NCBI GenBank assembly: GCA_964601575.1
Contig: CAZROA010000028.1
Location: 1 to 18,411, forward strand
DNA length: 18,411 nt
Origin: CAZKEG01 sp964601575
GTDB lineage: Bacteria > Desulfobacterota > Thermodesulfobacteria > Thermodesulfobacteriales > Thermodesulfatatoraceae
Reading direction: 5' to 3'
The notes below the pieces were generated by a model. That model had not been told where the DNA came from. It did no database searches and worked only from the letters and a program-made list of their open reading frames with translations. The translations under genes were made by a program, and so were the position numbers. The stretch's first letter is position 1. Each line of letters begins with the position of its first letter. This document shows, piece by piece, positions 1 through 7,293 of the stretch.

Positions 1-647
1 CCAAAGAGTTGGGATTCGAGGAGGGTCTCTTGTAAGGTGGCCGCATTGACGCAGACGATCTTCTTATGCCGTCTCGGGCTGTTGTAATGAATGGCCTTGG
101 CCACCAATTCTTTTCCGGTACCGCTTTCTCCTTGGATTAGGACCGTACACGGGCTATTGGCTGCCTTGCGAATGAGATCAAAGAGATCCTGCATAGGTTT
201 ACTCTTACCGATAATGTTTTCAAACCCGTATCTTTCCTGGATCTCTGCCCGTAATTGAGACATTTCAAGGAGGAGCTTCCTCTTGTCCCAGGCCTTGTGA
301 ATAAGGCGGATGAGATCATTTTTCTGAAAGGGCTTGGTGATAAAGTCATAGGCCCCGTATTTCATGGCTTCGACCGCCGCCTCGATGGTGCCGTAAGCGG
401 TGATGATGATGACAATGACATTTTCATCCTGTTCTTTTATAAAACGCAAGAGCTGCAAGCCGTCACAACCCGGCATACGTAGGTCTAAAAAGACCAGATC
501 AAAATCTTCTCTTTCGATCAATTCTTTGGCCTTTATAGGGTCGGTGGTGGAAACAGTTTGGAATTCTTCTTTTTGGAGGAGGCTCTCCAATAATTCACAA
601 AAGCCTTGCTCATCGTCTACCACCAAAACTTTACCCTTCCGGGCCAT
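1..647 (-). CDS. NtrC-type sigma-54-dependent response regulator (partial, 3' end outside window)
   Basis: Read on the reverse strand from the ATG at 647, this gives 215 residues before the window edge, so the C-terminal part is missing through truncation and not decay. Residues 5-120 are a receiver domain: acidic pocket DDE at 11-13, phospho-acceptor Asp55 in FLDLRMPG, Thr/Ala switch ITAYG around 82-86, and Lys105 in TKPF. A linker leads to the start of a sigma-54 AAA+ domain (ENIIGKS around 143-149) with Walker A GESGTGKE at 173-180. The GAFTGA loop and the HTH domain would lie outside the window. In this family phosphorylation drives ATPase-dependent opening of sigma-54 promoters. The start overlaps the kinase gene end by 17 bases. 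An AAGGAG Shine-Dalgarno at 655-660, 7 bases from the ATG, lies inside the kinase gene. The pair is therefore probably cognate and translationally coupled. The target genes are not visible. Confidence 0.93.
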   Translation of the reverse strand, partial: MARKGKVLVVDDEQGFCELLESLLQKEEFQTVSTTDPIKAKELIEREDFDLVFLDLRMPGCDGLQLLRFIKEQDENVIVIIITAYGTIEAAVEAMKYGAYDFITKPFQKNDLIRLIHKAWDKRKLLLEMSQLRAEIQERYGFENIIGKSKPMQDLFDLIRKAANSPCTVLIQGESGTGKELVAKAIHYNSPRRHKKIVCVNAATLQETLLESQLF

Positions 648-2163
648 GGCCTTGCTCCTTCAGAGGTAAGATTATGGTAAAAGTAGTCCCTTTGCCCAGG
701 GTGCTCTGGACCTTAAGCAATCCTCCGTTACGCCTGATCAACTTCCAACAAATAGAAAGCCCCAAACCCGTGCCCCTCTTTTTAGTGGTAAAAAACGGGG
801 TAAAGATCTTTTGTAGGTCTTTTCTAGCAATTCCTATACCAGTATCTGAGATATCGATACGAATGGCCGGATGACCAGGTTCATAATTTTGGCCTATCTT
901 GGGAAGACGTCGAGAAAAATCGTGAGTCCACTCACTCATAAGGGGAGAAGTAGGCTGGACCAAGGGCAGGGAGAGTTGAAAACAATCTTCCGGGGTCAAC
1001 TGGTCCAGACTGGTCTTGATGCGTAGGATGCCGCCTTCAGGCATGGCTTCTACCGCGTTTTTGAAGAGGTTGATCAAGACTTGTTCTATCTGGTCTGGAT
1101 CAACATAGGCCGGCGGCAGGGATTCATCTAAATGGCACTCTATTTCAATGCCCGAGATCTTGGGATAGAAGACAAACTGGACAGTGTCTCTTATTAGTTG
1201 ATTAATATCTGTATACTGGAATCTCGGTTCAGCCGGTCGGGCAAAGGCCAATAAATCTTGGATTATCTTTTGGGCTCGCTGTAATTCCGTCTCCATCCGT
1301 TTGAGTTTGGAATAATGAGGATGATCTTTGGGGATCTCGTCTAACAAATATTGGGCAAACCCTAACACGATTCCCAAGGGATTGTTTAGTTCATGTGATA
1401 TACCAGCGGCAAACTCGCCTAAGGCCATAAGACTACCAGCTTGGACCAAAGAATCTTGAGTCGATTCTAAGTCTTGAATAGTCTTTCTTAGTTTTCTGTT
1501 TAACTCCTCTAAATCTTCGCTCAATCTCTGAATTTCAGCCTGTTGTCTCTGGATCTCGTCTTCTGTTTGTCGGATCTTCTTTTGGGCCAAAGAGATGACT
1601 TCAGGTAGAGGTAGATCTTGTTTGATGTCTAAAAATTGCCTAAAAAACTCCCGACATTGATATAACTCTTCTTTATATTCTCCCATTCTATTGCGTAGAA
1701 CAAGCCATAACGACAGAGATAACAGGGCCAGTAAGGCCCAAAATGGCCACCAGAAAAGAAAGAAATAGCGGGGGTTTAAGGCATTAATACGAATGACCAA
1801 AAATTTGTCCTTCAAGGGAAAGATCTCATAACCTTTGGCCATGTTGAATACTCTGGCCCTTGTATCACGGACGAAATTAAGGTCTTGACGGATAGTCCAG
1901 CTATCCACTGAAAAATTGCCGATTATAGGCCTTAAATCTTGGTCTAAAAGGATAGCTTGGATAAGCCCTTTCTTCTCCAATTTTTTCAGGACTTTGCCGA
2001 TTTCGTCGGGTTCTAAGATTTCAAGTAGGGGATGAACGGCGTTGAGAAAGTCTTTTATTTGCCTCTGTTGTTGGACATAGAGGATCAAAATCTGCAAAAG
2101 AATAAGCAAAGTTAAAGAGGCAAAGATAAAAGGTTTAGACAAGCTTTTTCTCATCTGCCGCAT
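631..2163 (-). CDS. membrane sensor histidine kinase
   Basis: This is a 510-residue two-component kinase. TM1 lies at about 12-30, an extracytoplasmic region at about 31-131 (no family recognised), and TM2 at about 132-157. A charged, Gln/Glu-rich coiled-coil linker runs from 162 to 240. The HisKA dimerisation helix carries SHELNNP with the phospho-acceptor His257. The HATPase domain has an N-box LFKNAVEAM (Asn369), a G1 box DTGIGI at 440-445 and a G2 box GTGLGLS at 464-470. About 45 residues (roughly 388-432) sit between N-box and G1, longer than usual. The start is ambiguous. The ATG at 2163 has a weak AGGTGG only 3 bases upstream; the in-frame ATG at 2154 would give an ATGA overlap with the fecR-like gene, as at the junction above it, and may be the true start. 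It should phosphorylate the adjacent sigma-54 regulator. The signal is unknown, probably periplasmic or membrane-derived. Confidence 0.94.
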   Translation of the reverse strand: MRQMRKSLSKPFIFASLTLLILLQILILYVQQQRQIKDFLNAVHPLLEILEPDEIGKVLKKLEKKGLIQAILLDQDLRPIIGNFSVDSWTIRQDLNFVRDTRARVFNMAKGYEIFPLKDKFLVIRINALNPRYFFLFWWPFWALLALLSLSLWLVLRNRMGEYKEELYQCREFFRQFLDIKQDLPLPEVISLAQKKIRQTEDEIQRQQAEIQRLSEDLEELNRKLRKTIQDLESTQDSLVQAGSLMALGEFAAGISHELNNPLGIVLGFAQYLLDEIPKDHPHYSKLKRMETELQRAQKIIQDLLAFARPAEPRFQYTDINQLIRDTVQFVFYPKISGIEIECHLDESLPPAYVDPDQIEQVLINLFKNAVEAMPEGGILRIKTSLDQLTPEDCFQLSLPLVQPTSPLMSEWTHDFSRRLPKIGQNYEPGHPAIRIDISDTGIGIARKDLQKIFTPFFTTKKRGTGLGLSICWKLIRRNGGLLKVQSTLGKGTTFTIILPLKEQGHGPEG

Positions 2164-3122
2164 CCGCCACCTGACCTACTGGGGGATTTGGAACTTGGAC
2201 TAGTAGGGTTAGAGGTGGACCCCCCGGACATATTAGAGCCTGAACCCCCGCCCATGCCGGTTGAACCACCCATTGAAGACCCGCCCATTCCCGAAGGTGA
2301 AGACATGGTACCAGAATCCATGGTTTGGCCAGACATAGAGGTAGAAGACATGGTCGAACTCATCGTTGGACAGAGACCATCGCTGACCGTAGGGGAATAA
2401 CCCCTGGAAAACATGCCGTGGTAACGGCTTCCGGGTTCGCGGAAAAAGAGGCGATCGATCATGTTGCCCAAATAGAGCTGGCGAATATCCTGATAGCGTC
2501 TTTTAAGCTCTGGCCCTATTGGGGCTGGTTTGGAAGGTGGCGCGCCTTTTACTATTTGGGAGAAGAATCCGGCTTCAATCAGGACCTTCTTTTCTGGGAA
2601 TCGAGGATTCCAAAAGAGGACTCGCCCACGCCATACCGCCACCAAACACCTCTTTTGATCCAGATCGACCACAAATTTAGTCCCAGCCACCCCAGCGATA
2701 CCGATGGGGGTCTCTACCACGAAGGGCAGAGGGTGGTAACCGGGGGCGATGAGTAAAAAGGCCTTGCCTTTTAGGAGACGTAACGAAGTCCCTGGAGAGG
2801 CTTTCCCCTTAGAGGGGGCCTTTCTAAGGATCGAGGCTATTTCCTCACTCAAGGCCGAAAGCTCGATCTCGGTATTTTCTTTGATTCGGACCAAAGCCCT
2901 TTTATTGATGAGGATATCGGCATAGGAATGGGACAAGGTCTTGACCTTGCTTCTTAGGGATAATTTCATCCATTTTCGTCCGACGATCCAGGTGCTTTCT
3001 CCTTCTGGTAGGACCAAGACCGTGCCCTTTAACTTGACCAAAACGGCTTGAATCTCCTGTCCCCAGGAAAGACAAGGGAAAAGGACCAACAAGAAAGCCA
3101 CTAAAAGAACTACTTTTTTCAT
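2151..3122 (-). CDS. exported FecR-domain protein with Met/Ser/Gly-rich tail
   Basis: This is a 323-residue protein. Residues 1-21 form a signal peptide: KK, a hydrophobic core, then SWG before QE. The Cys at 17 follows Pro and does not make a lipobox, so signal peptidase I export is more likely than lipidation. Residues 25-200 match the FecR beta-domain, with the hallmark ETPIGIAGVAGTKF at about 137-150. There is no N-terminal cytoplasmic anti-sigma segment and no transmembrane helix after the signal peptide, so this is not a classical FecR sigma regulator. Residues 252-323 are low complexity (Met, Ser, Gly, Thr, Pro) with nine Met between 254 and 298 and Cys321 near the end. The ATG overlaps the upstream HD-GYP stop as ATGA; GGGAG lies 8 bases upstream. 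Together with the CHASE2 neighbour, this suggests a periplasmic partner or ligand-binding protein for the membrane sensors. That role is inference. Confidence 0.85.
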   Translation of the reverse strand: MKKVVLLVAFLLVLFPCLSWGQEIQAVLVKLKGTVLVLPEGESTWIVGRKWMKLSLRSKVKTLSHSYADILINKRALVRIKENTEIELSALSEEIASILRKAPSKGKASPGTSLRLLKGKAFLLIAPGYHPLPFVVETPIGIAGVAGTKFVVDLDQKRCLVAVWRGRVLFWNPRFPEKKVLIEAGFFSQIVKGAPPSKPAPIGPELKRRYQDIRQLYLGNMIDRLFFREPGSRYHGMFSRGYSPTVSDGLCPTMSSTMSSTSMSGQTMDSGTMSSPSGMGGSSMGGSTGMGGGSGSNMSGGSTSNPTSPSSKSPSRSGGGCGR

Positions 3123-5290
3123 TTTTTAAACTCCCATTTTATTGAAGTAAGGATGTCTACCAGACGGGGATCAAAGCGCCTACCGGCATCCTTTTTGATT
3201 TCTTCAAGGACTTCCTGATACAAGGTCTGTAAGTCTTTCCCTTCCTGAAATCTTTTTTCCATGAGACTGACTACGGCTTCGGCCAACTCTAAGATCCGGG
3301 CCTCTAGCGGGATCTCTACCCCTTTGAGACCATCGGGATATCCCTGGCCGTCAAAGCGCTCATGATGGCTTCGGACCAGTTGACTGATCTCTCGAAAGGC
3401 AGGGACGGTCTTTAAGAGTTCAGCCCCGATAACCGGGTGATTTTCCACCCACATCCGCCCTTCAGGTCCGAGGTCTCTTTCTTGCCAGATATAGTCCGGG
3501 GCCCCTATGAGGCCTATATCATGCAAAAGCCCGGCCTCGTAAACAGCTCTCACCTTTTCTTGACCAAGATCCAAGGCCTCGGCCAGGCTTTTGGCTATTT
3601 GGGCCACCAGCAGGGAGTGTTCGTATAGATCCGGAGATTTTTGGGCCATGGTCTTCAGCCACATTTGGAGAATCCCCTCTTTAGTCGTCTCTAATTGCCT
3701 CAAGAGCTGCTCTTTTTCCAGGAGAATAGCGGTGTGAAGGGCAAACTGTTCTGCTTTTTCCTTCTCTTCGGCATTGAAGGGTTGTGTTCGTAAGACGAGA
3801 TACCAGCCTATTAAGGCGTTGGCCGTCTTAACCGGTATTAATAAATGGGCCCTTTTCTCCTCTCTCAGCCAGAATTTAAGCTTGTTCTCCACCTCCGAAA
3901 ATTTGGTCAGATTTAAAGGTAAATGGGCCTCTTCCGGGGCATGGACCATTTCTAAGTGATCATTATAAGCAAATATCCCGTGCACTTCTTGGGCCTTAAG
4001 CAATTCTTTCAACAGAAAACAAAGGTTATTCAAAGAGGAGGTCCTGGAGACCGAGACCAAGGCCCCGATCTGGGCGGTCCTCTCGGCAAGGCCTCTTCGA
4101 TATCTCCAGGCCCTCAAAGCAAAGACATTGAGAAAACTAAAAATCATGGCGGTGCTCAACGGGGTGACCGGTAAGATCTTATCCAAACCGAGATAGGAAA
4201 GGGCCCCTATGCCCCAGGTAATGATCAAGGCTGGAATCAGAAGCCAAAAGATGAGTAAGATTGGGACGAGATGGGCGATGTAGGCGGCCAAAACGGCCAA
4301 GCCAAAGACCAGGGCCACGATTACTGGGGTAGAAAAGAGAGAAGGGAGCCTCTGATCCAAGATTGATTGGACCACATGGGCCTGGATTTCTACCCCGGCC
4401 ATGGGGCCTTCTTTGACAAAAGGGGTAGCCCATTTCTTTGAAAACTTACTGGCGGTTACCCCGATCAAGACCACTTTGTTTTGAAAGATCTCAGGGGGAA
4501 TACGTCCGGCAAGGACTTCAGCGGCACTCACCGTGGGAAAGGTCCTTGGCCCACCTTGATAACCGATGAAAAAGTTTCCGTATTTATCCAAAGGAATGGT
4601 TAAAGGCCCCACTTTTAGCCCATCCTTAAAGAAAATCACTTCTTTCCACGGAGTTCGGTAATAAGCTAAAGCAAGGGCGATGCCAAAAGCCGGAACGGAA
4701 TGTTTGGGGCTGGATAAAAAAGAAGGGATTCGCCTGGCGATACCGTCTGAATCATAGGCCACAACGATATGTCCCAGGCCAAAGGCCCTTTTTTTGAGGA
4801 TTTTAACGGGTAAAAAGAGGTGTTCAACGAAAAGGCCATGGGTCTTGAGATGGACCCCCGCCGCTTCGTCGGTATACACAGCCAGCACAGTAGGGATCTT
4901 CTCCATCACCTTGGCCAAGGCCTTATCTCCAGGTCTTTCCTTATCATATAGGAGGTCTATTCCCACTGCTTTGGCCTGGTCCTGATAGAGAATCTCTAGC
5001 AATCGGGCCTGTTTTTCCCTGGGCCAAGGCCAAGGTCCTATCTCCTTGAGGGAAGAATCATCTATGGCGACGATGATCACCTTAGAAGGCTGTCCCTTGG
5101 CCTTTAGACGAATCCATTGATCAAGGCAGAAATGATCGATACTCTCCCAGGTACTCTTCAAAAAAGGGGCATACCAAAGGATTAGAGCCACCACTCCCGC
5201 CACTATACCTAATAGAAGGCCTCGATACATTTGTGGACCTAATCTGCAACTTTCTTGCCAAAATGATTTTTTATTTTTCTCTCCTAGCAT
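3119..5290 (-). CDS. CHASE2 sensor / HD-GYP phosphodiesterase-type membrane protein
   Basis: This 723-residue protein has TM1 at about 22-44 and an extracytoplasmic CHASE2 domain at about 50-315 (VIIVAIDDSSLKEIGPWPWPR at 71-91, KAVGIDLLY, and NKVVLIGVTA at 271-280). Three TM helices follow at about 321-340, 341-366 and 372-394, then a GAF-like cytoplasmic region at about 405-525 and an HD-GYP domain at about 545-718. Metal-site residues seen are His558, HD at 590-591, His618, HH at 642-643 and the signature HHERFDGQGYPDGL. HD-GYP proteins usually hydrolyse cyclic-di-GMP. Here the conserved Asp after the signature (ARILxLAD) is Glu671 and the usual DALTSDRPYR stretch is replaced, so activity may be altered. 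The ATG at 5290 lacks a clear Shine-Dalgarno; an alternative ATG at 5230, just before TM1, has a weak TAGG 7 bases upstream. It is the first gene of the operon. Confidence 0.9.
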   Translation of the reverse strand: MLGEKNKKSFWQESCRLGPQMYRGLLLGIVAGVVALILWYAPFLKSTWESIDHFCLDQWIRLKAKGQPSKVIIVAIDDSSLKEIGPWPWPREKQARLLEILYQDQAKAVGIDLLYDKERPGDKALAKVMEKIPTVLAVYTDEAAGVHLKTHGLFVEHLFLPVKILKKRAFGLGHIVVAYDSDGIARRIPSFLSSPKHSVPAFGIALALAYYRTPWKEVIFFKDGLKVGPLTIPLDKYGNFFIGYQGGPRTFPTVSAAEVLAGRIPPEIFQNKVVLIGVTASKFSKKWATPFVKEGPMAGVEIQAHVVQSILDQRLPSLFSTPVIVALVFGLAVLAAYIAHLVPILLIFWLLIPALIITWGIGALSYLGLDKILPVTPLSTAMIFSFLNVFALRAWRYRRGLAERTAQIGALVSVSRTSSLNNLCFLLKELLKAQEVHGIFAYNDHLEMVHAPEEAHLPLNLTKFSEVENKLKFWLREEKRAHLLIPVKTANALIGWYLVLRTQPFNAEEKEKAEQFALHTAILLEKEQLLRQLETTKEGILQMWLKTMAQKSPDLYEHSLLVAQIAKSLAEALDLGQEKVRAVYEAGLLHDIGLIGAPDYIWQERDLGPEGRMWVENHPVIGAELLKTVPAFREISQLVRSHHERFDGQGYPDGLKGVEIPLEARILELAEAVVSLMEKRFQEGKDLQTLYQEVLEEIKKDAGRRFDPRLVDILTSIKWEFKK

Positions 5291-5356
5291 TTTTTCTGCT
5301 TTTCAAGATTAGAAAATATATTATTTTTGTCCCTGGGTTTTTATCACCGATCTAGC

Positions 5357-5382
5357 ACCGTGCCCAATCTAAAAGGGACGGT
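5357..5382 (+). other. leader stem-loop upstream of the beta-barrel gene
   Basis: ACCGT-G-CCC at 5357-5365 pairs with GGG-ACGGT at 5375-5382: 8 base pairs, one bulged G, 9-base A-rich loop. It lies about 50 bases before the beta-barrel ATG in an otherwise non-coding divergent spacer (5291-5431). A second possible fold pairs AAGGGA with TTCCTT around 5373-5387 with a G:U pair. It could be a leader RNA structure or a remnant of a REP-like repeat. No known riboswitch consensus was recognised. Confidence 0.45.
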
Positions 5383-5431
5383 TCCTTCAAGGGTGGGGGA
5401 CATACATAAAATATCAACTCAGGAGGTAACA

Positions 5432-6688
5432 ATGAAGACCAAGGTTTTCTTGCTGGTTTGTCTCCTGATCTTGGTGATCTCCGGCCTTTCCAAGGCAGAA
5501 GTCCATTTCCTTGTAGAACCCCGTCTGGGTCTTTCCACCGAATATGACGATAATATCTATTTCTCTTCTAGTGAGGAAATCTCCGATCTACTTTTTTACT
5601 TAAGTCCAGAAATAATAGGCCAACTAAAATCTGACACTGGGTCTTATTTTTTGGACTACGAATATCAAAGGGTGACCTATACCCACCAATCATCCAGGAA
5701 TTCTGATAGACACTATCTCACTTCTGAGTTCTCTCAAAAACTAGGAGAAAATTGGTCCTTTTATTTAAAGGATAATTTTATGCGTTCCGAAGACCCTATC
5801 CAAATTCAAGAATTTATCGGGAATATTAAGTATGAAAAGTTAAAGTATGACTATAATGAAGGAGAAGCCTATTTCAATTATTCTATCAATGAAGATAGCT
5901 TTTTTAGGCTCAGTTATCACAATATGATATTCAAAAATCGCTCTTCTATTGTTGAAAATACAGCCAGTCATAATCCTTATCTGGATTTAGTTTATTGGTT
6001 TTCTATACCTTGGGGGATTCATCTTCAGCTTGGGGAGAATTTTGGTCTATTTGACTATTCTCCGGATTTTACGGAAACTCACGGGGCTGTTACTTTATTG
6101 CACCGTATCTATTTAGATACAGTTTGTAGTTTAAAGTTTTCATTTTCTTCTATGAATTTTGAGGAGCAAAACCCAGATTATGAAATTTATGACTTTAGCC
6201 TCGGACTAAATAAGAACTTTTCTGAAACAACCACTCTGGCTTTAGGTACAGGATATTATTACCAAAACGTCCGAAAATTAGATAATGAAGATGGTATCAG
6301 TGCCTATTTGACTTTTATTGTAGATAAAGAGAAGTATTATCTCTCGGTAGAATGTAGCAAAGGGTATGATGAAATTTATTTTGATGGTGAAGATTTAGGT
6401 TTTTCTCACTATTCTGTAATTGGTAGTATTTTTAACTACTATCTTTCAGATAAAGTTTCTCTTTCTACTAGAATTTCATATCGAAAAGATAAATTTCCAC
6501 ATGTTTCCCCAGAAATTAAAGAAAACACATTTATTTTTGACTATAGTTTAAATTGGAAAATAAATAAGTGGTTACTTTCTTCTTTGTCTTATATGCATTG
6601 GAATAGAAGCGCTAATGAAGAGGCCTATGAATATAGAGACAATCGTATTACTCTTAATTTTACAATTTCTAAAAATTTTATCTGGTAG
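5432..6688 (+). CDS. outer-membrane beta-barrel protein
   Basis: Translation most likely starts at the ATG at 5432, preceded by AGGAGG at 5421-5426, giving 418 residues; the frame is open upstream, but that stretch is leader. Residues 1-22 are a signal peptide ending SKA before EV. The mature protein begins EPRLGLSTEYDDNIYFS, a start seen in porin-like barrels of Gram-negative bacteria. It continues as alternating aromatic/polar strands throughout and ends ITLNFTISKNFIW, resembling the BAM-recognised beta-signal but with terminal Trp where Phe is usual. Barrels of this general type often sit with exopolysaccharide or PEP-CTERM loci, but none of those genes is here, so the function is unknown. 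It diverges from the signalling operon. The gene is conspicuously richer in A+T than all its neighbours from about 5600 onward, compatible with transfer or relaxed selection on surface loops. Confidence 0.82.
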   Translation: MKTKVFLLVCLLILVISGLSKAEVHFLVEPRLGLSTEYDDNIYFSSSEEISDLLFYLSPEIIGQLKSDTGSYFLDYEYQRVTYTHQSSRNSDRHYLTSEFSQKLGENWSFYLKDNFMRSEDPIQIQEFIGNIKYEKLKYDYNEGEAYFNYSINEDSFFRLSYHNMIFKNRSSIVENTASHNPYLDLVYWFSIPWGIHLQLGENFGLFDYSPDFTETHGAVTLLHRIYLDTVCSLKFSFSSMNFEEQNPDYEIYDFSLGLNKNFSETTTLALGTGYYYQNVRKLDNEDGISAYLTFIVDKEKYYLSVECSKGYDEIYFDGEDLGFSHYSVIGSIFNYYLSDKVSLSTRISYRKDKFPHVSPEIKENTFIFDYSLNWKINKWLLSSLSYMHWNRSANEEAYEYRDNRITLNFTISKNFIW

Positions 6689-6692
6689 ACCT

Positions 6693-6729
6693 AAATTTCT
6701 ATTTCCTTGCCTGGAAGAAATTTTTGTTT
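6693..6729 (+). terminator. probable intrinsic terminator of the beta-barrel gene
   Basis: AAATTTC at 6693-6699 and TTCC at 6703-6706 pair with GGAA at 6713-6716 and GAAATTT at 6717-6723 around a TTGCCT loop, with a 3-base bulge on the left. The run TTTTTGTTT follows immediately. The hairpin starts 5 bases after the stop codon. The stem is weak in GC, hence moderate confidence. Confidence 0.5.
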
Positions 6730-6755
6730 GGGTTTCTTTCAAAACATGGTATCCT
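6728..6755 (+). promoter_or_regulatory. candidate extended -10 promoter for the slyD-like gene
   Basis: TTGGGT at 6728-6733, a 16-base spacer, then TATCCT at 6750-6755 preceded by TGG, which fits an extended -10. The predicted start near 6762 would place the hairpin at 6763-6790 at the 5' end of the mRNA. Hexamer matches are partial, so this is tentative. Confidence 0.35.
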
Positions 6756-6762
6756 TCTCTTT

Positions 6763-6790
6763 GAGACACTGAGGGGTCCCTCAGTCTCTC
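6763..6790 (+). other. stem-loop in the slyD-like 5' leader
   Basis: GAGA-C-ACTGAGG pairs with CCTCAGT-C-TCTC around a GGTC loop: 11 base pairs with one C:C mismatch. It ends 29 bases before the slyD ATG. The following T-rich run starts about 8 bases away, so it is a poor intrinsic terminator. A 5' mRNA stabiliser or leader regulatory element is as likely. Confidence 0.55.
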
Positions 6791-6819
6791 GGAGAAAATT
6801 TTTATTTTAAGGAGTCTTT

Positions 6820-7293
6820 ATGCGTAAAGTTAAGTTAGGAGACGTAATTAGCATCCATTGTGAAGGTCGTTTGGAAACAGGTGAAGTTTTTGAAAGTACA
6901 GAAGGCGGGCCCCCGTTTCAGTTCCAAGTGGGTTCTCCGGAGATCATTCCTGGTCTTTCCGAAGCGGTCATCGGTATGACTGAAGGAGAGGAAAAAGAAG
7001 TTACCCTTTCTCCGGACAAGGCCTTTGGTGAAAGGGACGAACGCCTGGTCAAGATCATTCCCCGCGATGCCCTTACCTTGGATACCGAACCCCGCATAGG
7101 CATGATGCTAAATTTAGTCTTCAACACTGAACAGGGGGAGATGACCTTCCCTGCTACCATCACCAATATGGACGAGAAGACCATCACCCTCGATCTCAAT
7201 CCTCCTCTTGCCGGCCAAACGGTGACCTTCAAGATCAAAGTGGTTGAGATTCAAAACGGCGAATCATCCGAATCGCCGATCATTATTCCTTAG
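6820..7293 (+). CDS. FKBP-type peptidyl-prolyl cis-trans isomerase (SlyD-like)
   Basis: This is a 157-residue cytoplasmic protein with the SlyD arrangement. The first FKBP half contains GEVFESTEGGPPFQFQVG (21-38) and IIPGLSEAVIGMTEGEEKEVTLSPDKAFG (42-70). An inserted chaperone (IF) domain at about 70-130 follows, then the closing strand AGQTVTFKIKVVEI. The usual NHPLAG motif near 127-131 reads NPPLAG, so the His is replaced. There is no His/Cys-rich metal-binding tail, unlike E. coli SlyD. The family catalyses prolyl isomerisation and acts as a holdase. AAGGAG lies 7 bases before the ATG. The gene meets panB tail-to-tail, with stops overlapping by 4 bases. A second, more divergent member is at 17799-18293. 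Confidence 0.93.
   Translation: MRKVKLGDVISIHCEGRLETGEVFESTEGGPPFQFQVGSPEIIPGLSEAVIGMTEGEEKEVTLSPDKAFGERDERLVKIIPRDALTLDTEPRIGMMLNLVFNTEQGEMTFPATITNMDEKTITLDLNPPLAGQTVTFKIKVVEIQNGESSESPIIIP

Noticed and set aside
1..647. Truncated pseudogene of the response regulator
   Set aside because: The frame is open to the window edge without a stop; it is cut by the window.
2325..2756. Plus-strand open frame opposite the FecR-domain gene
   Set aside because: Shadow of the coupled minus-strand gene; no recognisable domain.
2151..3122. Lipoprotein or classical anti-sigma FecR
   Set aside because: Pro precedes the signal-peptide Cys, so there is no lipobox; there is no cytoplasmic anti-sigma segment and no adjacent ECF sigma factor.
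5340..5400. Cyclic-di-GMP (GEMM) riboswitch in the barrel leader, suggested by the HD-GYP neighbour
   Set aside because: The stem-loop does not show the conserved GEMM core or tetraloop-receptor pairing.
5327..5431. 35-codon extension of the beta-barrel gene
   Set aside because: The signal peptide starts at the ATG at 5432 with AGGAGG upstream; an extension would bury it.
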